NCBI GenBank assembly: GCA_024180945.1
Contig: JAKSGN010000006.1
Location: 496,001-560,000, forward strand
Length of the DNA: 64,000 nt
From: Macrophomina tecta
Taxonomy: Eukaryota > Ascomycota > Dothideomycetes > Botryosphaeriales > Botryosphaeriaceae
Reading direction: 5' to 3'
The notes below the pieces were generated by a model. That model saw nothing but the letters and a program-made list of their open reading frames with translations. It ran no database searches and was not told where the DNA came from. Within the stretch, counting starts at the first letter, position 1; every line of letters starts with the position of its first letter. A program made the position numbers and the translations under genes. This document shows, piece by piece, positions 57,101 through 64,000 of this stretch.

Positions 57101-57920
57101 GCACCGGGCAAATCAAAGTCCACATCTTGTATGCATGCGCCTACTCTGGTCCCCGAAAGCACGTATCTCCGCAATAAAAGGAACAGTAGGCGGATACGTC
57201 CCCTCAGGCGACGGCGATCACGGCTCAAAAAAAAAAAAAAAGAAGAAGAAAAGGACGCGGAACCAAAGAAGTTCCGAGTGGGGCCCTGTATGCTGTGCAC
57301 GATAGCGGGCATCTGCTATAGCTCTTTATGTCTGACAGGAACAATGGCGTTGTCGGGATCACCATCGTTCCGTCCGGGTAGGCGGATCTCAGGGGCTGAA
57401 CGGTCCCTTATTCTGGTGGACGGATGCGGGACAAGGATGACCTGGGGACGAAGAGTGCAGGCTGCGCGGAGCAGGGTGTGTGTGTTTCTGTGTGGGGTAG
57501 ATTGGCGGCGGCGCTACACGAGGGCTATGGCGTGAAAGTTTCCTGACCATTTGAGGCAAACGTGCCTCATTAATTCGTGACGGCGCAAACTTTTTTTTTT
57601 GTGGGGGGGGGGTGCTTGAGTACGTTTTGTGGCCTCTCTGGCGCTGCGGGATTCTTGGAGTGACCTCTTTGCGAAGTTATCGGATTAGGCACTACGAAGA
57701 AGAGCTGGCTAACGGTGTCTCTCTCAATAAGGCACAGGTGATTTCTTTTATCATCGCATGGGATGTTCGTCTGGAGGTACAAAGCCTATAAAGTATACTT
57801 AAAAACGCCACCACCATCAACGATCATGGCAGATAAATATGCTGCAGAGTTGGCTATCCGGGCTGGAGGCCTCTGCGTTACTTTCTCCCTCCACTTCGCG
57901 TTGCCAACGGGAATCCTAAA
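54195..57920. other. Gene-poor region with clustered poly-T tracts
   Basis: About 3.7 kb without a credible gene. Long homopolymers lie at 54289-54306, 55056-55070, 55105-55118, 55362-55378, 56771-56789 (T runs), 57227-57241 (A run) and 57591-57600 (T run, followed by GT and ten G). A full foldback element sits at 56239-56486. Frames of 130-230 codons run through the homopolymers, giving Phe or Lys blocks, and are not protein-like. Confidence 0.6.
56239..56486. repeat. Full-length foldback element, copy E (core 56329-56393)
   Basis: A 248-bp element in reverse orientation relative to copy D. The left end contains CCCGCACATTGCGAAACC; the right end in reverse complement contains CCGCACACTGCTGATC. 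The core starts GAAGCATTCCTCCGGATT and its reverse complement starts GAAGCCTTCATCCGGACG. The arm segment AGTTCCACTGCCAAATC (reverse complement) matches AGTTCCCGTGCCAAATC in copy D. Confidence 0.8.
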
Positions 57921-59444
57921 TCACCAGTCCAGCTCGCTACGGGACCCCAGCTTTCCCCAATTTTCTATGCTCGGCACCGCCTTCGGTTTAAGGCAGCTCA
58001 ACTGCTTGCAGACTATGTCCGTATCGTCAGTAAGTGAAACACAAGTGGAGAAGAATGGAATGAAGGCGATTGGGACGAGGAAATATGGTACAATTCCTGG
58101 TTTTCGACATTCGAGCAAGGTAAAGAAGTATCGCGAGACTTACGCAGATCGGCTTGATTGTACTTTTCGCTAACGGTTAACTCCCTGCTAGCCGGCCAAA
58201 CCTCCTTTCCGTTCTTCCTCTCCTCCTTCAGGTGCGTGGTCAGATCATTCAATATACCTTTTTGAAGTTCAGCAGCTGCGGCGTCCAGCACCGGTGGTGC
58301 TCTCCTGGCGTCTAGCAAGAGAGACTCGACCTCGTCCTTGATGATTTGCATCGCGATGTCAGATTGCGCGTTGTCCCCAGGCCAGTTGAGGTAGATGTGA
58401 CAGGTGAACCTCGTCTGGCCCACGGAGATGGGGGAGGCGGAAAAGGTGTACCAAAGGCGGCCTCCAGCTGCGACGTGTAGGGAATTCAGACCGTGCGAGT
58501 CAAGTATGCAGTGGACATCTCCATTGCCGACGCCGGAGAAGAATGGCATTTTTGACGCCAGCTCGTGCCATGCGGTCGCCGTCACCTTGGACAAATAGCC
58601 AGCTTGTTCCATATGAAATACTGGGCGTAAGAGCACTTGTTAGTTGATATAGACGAAGATGGAGTAGAAAGAGTCTGTATTACCGGCTTGTTTCCAATTC
58701 AAGCTCTCCTCCACGTCAATCACAGCCAAGGGAGCAGATCTTTCTGAGATACCCCAGGCTCTTGCTACGACGTCCACGGCCTTGGCATCGAGAGCAGACA
58801 CACTTGCGGTGTTAAGATTGACGAAGATGAATCCTTGGCGGGTTGTATGGGTGTGGATTTCGAAGAGACCGTTCTGGCTTTTGTCGAAAGAAGCAATATT
58901 ATCGAACGCAGGCGCCTTGACGAGCCTTCCTCGTGTGTCGTAACTCCAACCGTGATAGCGACATCCCAGTACAGTGGACGATCCAGACTTCTTCTTGGTG
59001 ATTGTGTATGCTCGATGCCGGCATACATTGTGGAAAGCTCGAATTACATGGTCTTTCCCGAGGATAAGGAAGATAGGGAAATTGGCTAGCTCGTACGTGT
59101 GATAGTCTCCAGGCCTGGTGAAGTTACTCTGATGAGAAATGAATGTCCATTGCTGAAAACTGTCAGAAACCATGTGGTGGATATGTCGACATATACACAT
59201 TGCTTACCTTGCTGAAGATCGCACGGCGCTCCAAGTCGAAGAGACTATCGCCAGTCCACCAATCATCGGGAAAATCAGACGCTTTCTGTGCCTGAAGCGC
59301 GACATCATGACCAGAGTTTGGACCTGTCACTAGGGCAGTGCCACGCTTCTTGGCGCGGCTGCTCACACCGGGGACGTATCTATAAACCCCAAGGGCAACG
59401 AGAGCGGCAAAGACAGAAAGCAAAATGGACACGAAACCAGTCAT
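57921..59444 (-). CDS. Membrane-anchored Rieske [2Fe-2S] protein lacking the mononuclear-iron motif
   Basis: Four exons (59444-59208, 59152-58684, 58620-58144, 58012-57921) total 425 codons (424 aa). The N-terminus (GFVSILLSVFAALVALGVYR) is a membrane anchor. A conserved helix (DSLFDLERRAIFSKQWTFIS) leads into a Rieske domain with CRHRAY and, 17 residues on, CRYHGWSYDTRG: the complete CxH-CxxH cluster ligands. The C-terminal part has the SRPBCC-type fold of ring hydroxylases (RLWYTFSASPISVGQTRFTC). However, after LNWKQAVFHME there is no ExxHxxxxH iron-binding segment, and the introns cannot hide one. I infer an electron-transfer rather than oxygen-activating role. The 3-prime end was found by splicing (131-bp intron) to KQLSCLKPKAVP. 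Confidence 0.85.
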
Positions 59445-60066
59445 CTTAGACTACATGAACCTCAGAGAGGCTTCTGAAGTTGGTAGCGGATGCCCACAGT
59501 GGGCAGGATATACATCTCGCTCAGAGTCAGGCGGCGTATCCGACCGTGAAGGTCGCCTGATATCTCGCCGTATTGCACCCACCAAACGCCCCGATTTGGA
59601 CATGCTTTCCCCTGGTTTGTTTGGCTGAGGAGTGTGAGTAGGAGGAGTGATGCGTTGATTATGCGGGGATTGGATTGCACTTCCCCTTCTGGTACAGCGT
59701 GGAAATCCCGCATCCGCGATCCCCCGGCGAACAGGCCGGTGAAGGCCAATCACCTGCACTTATGCAGACGATCTCGTCCAAGCGGGCGCAGGATGAGGTG
59801 GATAGCAGTAGTGTTGGCAGATGGTTATCTTCGGCTCAATTTATTGAACGTCACGCTCTCGGTACTGCCCTAAGAGGCAAGCCTTGACCACTGGGCGCCC
59901 GATGCAACGTCTGAGGTGGCAGGAATGATTCAGTAATGCTGCAATTTTTCGCTTTTTGGCCACATGCTCAAGTGGAATTGTCTAGCAGATAAGCCCACAA
60001 TCGTCGGTTCTGTCAAAGCCCAACAGCTCCTGAAAGCGTGGAGAGCCGAACCTCAAAAAAGAGCAC
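59445..60066. other. Spacer between the two oxygenase-type genes
   Basis: This 622-bp spacer holds the promoter of the downstream Rieske gene and the terminator of the upstream gene. No additional gene is seen. Confidence 0.5.
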
Positions 60067-61113
60067 TCAATGGACCTTTACAGCTTGTTGATCCAGATTG
60101 TGTTGCTCAAACACCATTTCGAGAACGCGGCCTTGGTAGTCTGACAAGATAATTAGCCCCCAGTCATGGAGATGAGCTAATGACCTACAGGCAACACCGT
60201 TCTCTTTGTCTGGATTCAGAATCCCTTCAGCGTAGATGCCCCTTTCCAGGTTGGCCTGGGCTTTCTCACACAACTCATAGTCCTCAAGAGCGACCTGTCT
60301 TACAAATTTGAAGTATTCCTCAAACTTCTCGCCGGATTCCAGGTGATAGTAGTCGAACTCCATGCGTGTGATGTTCGGGTCCTCTGTGGGGCAGACGCGG
60401 AAGGAGCTCATACCGCCGCCGTAGACATTAAGAGTGCAGTTGGGAAAGAAGTACAGGAACAATCCATCGTCCGGCTTCTTGGGATCAGCAATATGCTGAG
60501 AGAAATTCCTGAAGTTCTTCACAGAATAGAAAGTCGGCGGGTAGTAGACAGAGAAAGAAGGATGAGTATACTGGCAGTGAAGGCATTCTTGGTAGCCATC
60601 GACCATGGTCTTCCAATTGAATCGGCCTTCGTACTTGATGCTTCGACGATGGGGTAGCTTGGTGAAGTCAACTCGGGAGATCAATGGCTCGAGGCCAGAG
60701 AAGAAGTCATCGAACTCGGGAGCTTCGTCGGATATTGTGGCGAAGAGCAGTCCAGTGGAAGTGGTGCGGCTGCGCACCTCCCGGCTCTTTGTCCCTTACG
60801 CGTCAGCAGGACTACGTAACGGCTATATCAACAGAACAGACCGTTCCCTTCATCAACACTTTCAGGTGGCCGGCTCCGTCTCGAGTTACATAAACGGGGA
60901 CCTGGGCCACCTCGTACTCGACACAATCCTCATGGAAACGGGTGACGGGTCCGAGAAGGTACCATGACTGGACATGTTAGCCGCCCGTGCTCAGTTGGGC
61001 CCAAGTGCACCGAAAAGATGAACCTTGAAGAATACTGCACGACGTTCCAGGTTGTAGAGCTCTTGGCTAGTGTACCACGAGGCAGGCAACGTCCTTGGAA
61101 GGTCAGTGGCCAT
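60067..61113 (-). CDS. Rieske-oxygenase catalytic-domain protein lacking the Rieske cluster
   Basis: Four exons (61113-61024, 60967-60860, 60777-60189, 60140-60067) total 287 codons (286 aa). The family N-terminus is present (TSQELYNLERRAVFFKSWYL, parallel to its neighbour), then about 40 residues lead straight to STGLLFATISDEAPEFDDFF. The mononuclear-iron motif is intact in NWKTMVDGYQECLHCQYTH (E-x2-H-x4-H), followed by FYSVKNFRNFSQHIADP, LNVYGGGMSSFRVCPTEDP, and ALEDYELCEKAQ with the expected carboxylate ligand. No CxH/CxxH Rieske motif occurs, and introns of 56, 82 and 48 bp leave no room for one. I infer a catalytic subunit that would need an external Rieske donor, the obvious candidate being the gene 622 bp downstream on the same strand. 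Confidence 0.85.
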
Positions 61114-61778
61114 AGCGACGGCGATGTGGGTGATGGGAGTGATGCGTGGCTGGTAGACGGTGCAGACATTTCCTTGCAATCTACATGCCCGTCTTATAGA
61201 GGAGCTAGAAGAAAGTGTATCCTGCCTTGTCATAATGGGAAAAGCAGTCCGACGCTCCGTACACGTGGGAGCGACACGCTTGCAGTCAGTGCTGGTGTGC
61301 TGGCGGGGTACAGGCCAGGACCGATAAGCAACAAGGCACTATGTCAAATGCAGAGAAAGAACCCAACGGCCGAGAACACCTGGGACGAGTGGTGGCATGC
61401 AGGGAGGTAATGAGGAGCAGAGTGTCATCCCGATGCTCTAGTCAGCTGCCAGCGTGGGCTCTTCCCGCGTGTTCCCCAGTTGCAGCGGCTGTCGACATAG
61501 GTCCTGAAGGTGTGTCTCTAGGGGTCCAGACGGAGCTTGAGCGATGCGATGGTAGCCTTCGACGGAAGGGAAACGTCGAGCGAACGGGGAGCAGTGGTGG
61601 AGGCTCGTGTCGGCGGGCGATTCGCCGGGGCCAGGCTGGGGATAACGCGACCGCGCCCGACACGCCCGGGATTTCGACGCGCAACTGCTGCATTCTCGCA
61701 CCGCCGGCCCCACGAGCATCACCGCGTCCGTTTCCCGCTCCAGTCGTCTGCTGGCCCTCCCACGCACATTCACCCCGT

Positions 61779-63531
61779 AGCATCTGGGACATATTGGGCG
61801 ACGGCGACGTCACCTCCATTGTCCAGCTCGCCTCCAGCCGCTTCCGAGCGAACCGCCGCCCGCTCCGCATCGTCGTCGACGGGCAGGCTGGCGGTTCTCC
61901 AACCTAGATTTCCACCAGGTCCGCGCCATTCAAGAGAGTAGTGGGCCGAGTCGCTTCTTTCGCAGCGCAGGAAGGCCATGCTGACACATCCGCCGTTGCA
62001 GAGGCACCAGAGGCCAACCTGGTTGAAAGGGCCATCCTGTTTCGAATCCTCAAGCTCAACATCCACCTCATTTTCGTCTTCGATGGGCCCAGGAGACTAT
62101 GGAACAGAGGCAAGGCTGCTGGCAGGATCAGATACAAGGCCATGGATACCCTACGGTGAATGCTGAATCTCGGCGTTCCGCACTGCCAAGCCCTTGCTGA
62201 AGCCGAAGCAGAATGTGCCCCACTACAACAGGAGGGCGTGGTCGATGCTGTGCGGTCGGAAGATATTGACGTTCTCCTGTTTCGCTGCGCCTTTCTCCTC
62301 TGGAACTTCTGGGAAAGCAAGAACAAGAAGACCGACCCGTACCTCAGGATGCTTAGGGCCTCTGATACTGGCAAAGAAAGGGCTCGATCGCGACGGCCTC
62401 ATCCTGATGGCCATCCTGAGTAGTGGCTATGATACCGTCGGAGTCGAGCGTTGCGGTCCGAACCCGGGCGGTACTCCTGCACAGACCGGCGTGGGCAAGG
62501 GCCTATGCACGACTCTAGATGGTGAGTTGCTGTACTTTAGAGACCTTCTTCATCCTCTCCGCGGACACGAGGTCAATATGCCCCATGGCTGGCCTCGAGC
62601 CCCCTACCTCTGAACCACTATCGAAACCCAAATGTTTCTACGCCAGAGGAGCTTCGAGTTTTACAATAACGCAAGCCTTGCGGCCGCCCCATCGACCAAT
62701 CCAAGTTAAGAGCCTCCCTCAGAGAGGAGCTCTAGATCATTTGTGAAAGCCTCCTGAAGCACGTTGCCCCTGTGATCCTGGCCCACAAGCTGTGTAGCAG
62801 TACCATCAATTAGGATAGTACCTGTTTATTTGAACTTGTTCGTTCGCAGAAGCGGCACGCAGATAATGTGGTCGAGGATTTATTTGAGAAGAAGATCAGA
62901 TCCTGGCCAGTCTCTTGTCCACTTGGGTCTAAGTCAGTAGCCAGACGCCGCAAACTGGTCGAAACTGGGGAGCAAAGTCGACAGGGAATTCAATCCTCTC
63001 GCCAAGATTGACTGGGAGATTCTTGATGCCGTCTTCCCGCGCAGCCTTCCTGCTTCCTTCTTTGAGGCACCGCCCACCAAATCGCCTTTGAAAAGGAAGT
63101 GTACAGTGCAAGCCTAGGGGAGTGCTGATGCAGAAGACTCGAGTGTGATATTCCAAGGTTAATTATCAGCAATGAGACAGTCAACGCCACCCAGGAGGCC
63201 AAAGAAGCACACAAATTAACATCACAACACACCACTCGTGCTAACAGCTCTGAAGGCGACGCGGACTCTGAAGTAGACGCGATAGTGGAAAGGATGCTGG
63301 CTGCGGGTCCGCCAGCGTCCTGATCGCCGGGCAGTTGACAATAGGATTTATGATGCATCGGTAATTCCTCATGCCCGCATGCATTCATACTTTGTTGACC
63401 TCGACTCTGAAAGCGAAGATGAGCTTCCTTCTCAGTCCGAAGGTCTGCCTCGTGCCGCCGCTGGGCCTTCTCGAAGAACACCCGGACCGGACTCCGCGGA
63501 TGAAGACACTCGATTAGCGCGTCGACTGTGA
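61779..63531 (+). pseudogene. Broken XPG/GEN1-type structure-specific nuclease
   Basis: Pieces of an XPG nuclease follow one another in different frames: IWDILGDGDVTSIVQLASSR and RPLRIVVDGQA (N-nuclease start), then after a frameshift WRFSNLDFHQVRAIQES. Next come ILKLNIHLIFVFDGP, AEAEAECAPLQQEGVVDAVR (XPG-I motif with acidic residues), GLILMAILSSGYDTVGVERC, a C-terminal AKIDWEILDAVFPRSLPASF, and an acidic tail (FVDLDSESEDELPSQSE). No ATG precedes the first piece in frame, and several frameshifts and stops intervene. The family cuts Holliday junctions or flaps; this copy cannot. Copies of this family appear repeatedly in some fungal genomes, which I state from general knowledge. Confidence 0.75.
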
Positions 63532-64000
63532 GCGACATATGATGCCGCATTTAGCTTCAACATCGGCAATGCCCGTCGCCACTCGTCAGCTTGCGGAGCC
63601 GTCGACAACAATGCGGAGCTCAGCCCCCACGTCCGAATCCCAGCAGCAGATCCACCAGCCACAGCGGAATGTTCAATGTGGAGCCGCTTTCTGCACGAGA
63701 ACCTGATGGCGTCTTATTGGGCTGGATTCAATGCATAGACACCCGAACCAAGTGGCATGATGCAGGAACTGTCAAGTACCCAAGACTCGAGCTCTCGGGA
63801 TCCTGCATGCACCAGATCCGAAGCCATAGAGCGTATTGACTTCAGTAATCACTGAAAACGACAACGCCTAGTCATACGCATGACCACGGATGAATCCGAT
63901 TGGGGCCATCCTCACCTCTACCATGTCGGGGACATATCGTGTCGTGCCGGAGCCCTAAAGCTTGCACGAACCGCCTCAAGACGCCGTCCTGTGTCTGAGG
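63532..64000. other. Window end, no gene recognised
   Basis: An open frame of 82 codons (63591-63839) is present but has no recognisable features. A gene extending beyond the window cannot be excluded. Confidence 0.4.

Overview
The window is nuclear DNA of a filamentous ascomycete (Pezizomycotina). The evidence is short GT-AG introns (mostly 48-110 bp) with CTRAC-like branch sites, Zn2Cys6 and PTH11-type proteins, a secreted GH3 beta-glucosidase, a tyrosinase-like enzyme, and a degenerate Tc1/mariner transposase. I rebuilt gene models by hand from splice signals and reading phase. About 22 genes, two large pseudogenes and one dispersed palindromic repeat family can be supported. No tRNA, rRNA, CRISPR array or bacterial-type operon was seen.

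Layout. 0-2.1 kb: an anion:cation symporter-type MFS transporter. 3.4-8.3 kb: a possible tiny secreted protein, a conserved-looking protein of unknown function, a Tc1/mariner relic and a cysteine-rich GPI-anchored protein. 10.1-13.8 kb: a small hydrophilic protein and the GH3 beta-glucosidase. 15.5-21.6 kb: a Golgi-type GT8-like glycosyltransferase, a mitochondrial SDR, a small Gly-rich protein and a six-cysteine secreted protein. 25.4-29 kb: a 102-aa small protein, then a histidine phosphatase (Det1-like) and a PRKRIP1/DUF1168 protein on a shared promoter. 30-36.8 kb: Zn2Cys6 regulator, MFS transporter and class IV aminotransferase, a plausible regulated mini-cluster. 40-42 kb: a pseudokinase. 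45-51.3 kb: MFS transporter, Cyp40 cyclophilin and tyrosinase. 52.7-54.2 kb: a PTH11-like receptor. 54.2-57.9 kb: a gene-poor stretch full of poly-T tracts. 57.9-61.1 kb: two adjacent Rieske-oxygenase-type genes. 61.8-63.5 kb: a broken XPG/GEN1-type nuclease.

Most interesting points. (1) The two neighbouring oxygenase-type genes are complementary halves: one keeps the Rieske [2Fe-2S] motif and a membrane anchor but lacks the mononuclear-iron motif, the other keeps the iron motif but has no Rieske domain. (2) A dispersed family of about 65-69 bp near-palindromes recurs five times; two copies lie inside a ~248-bp element with terminal inverted repeats, and one copy of that element lacks the palindrome. 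(3) Micro-exons of 6, 7 and 10 nt restore conserved active-site or fold motifs in three unrelated genes, and two introns appear to use GC donors.

Micro-exons, GC donors and phase conflicts come from reading frame and family knowledge only; RNA data would settle them.
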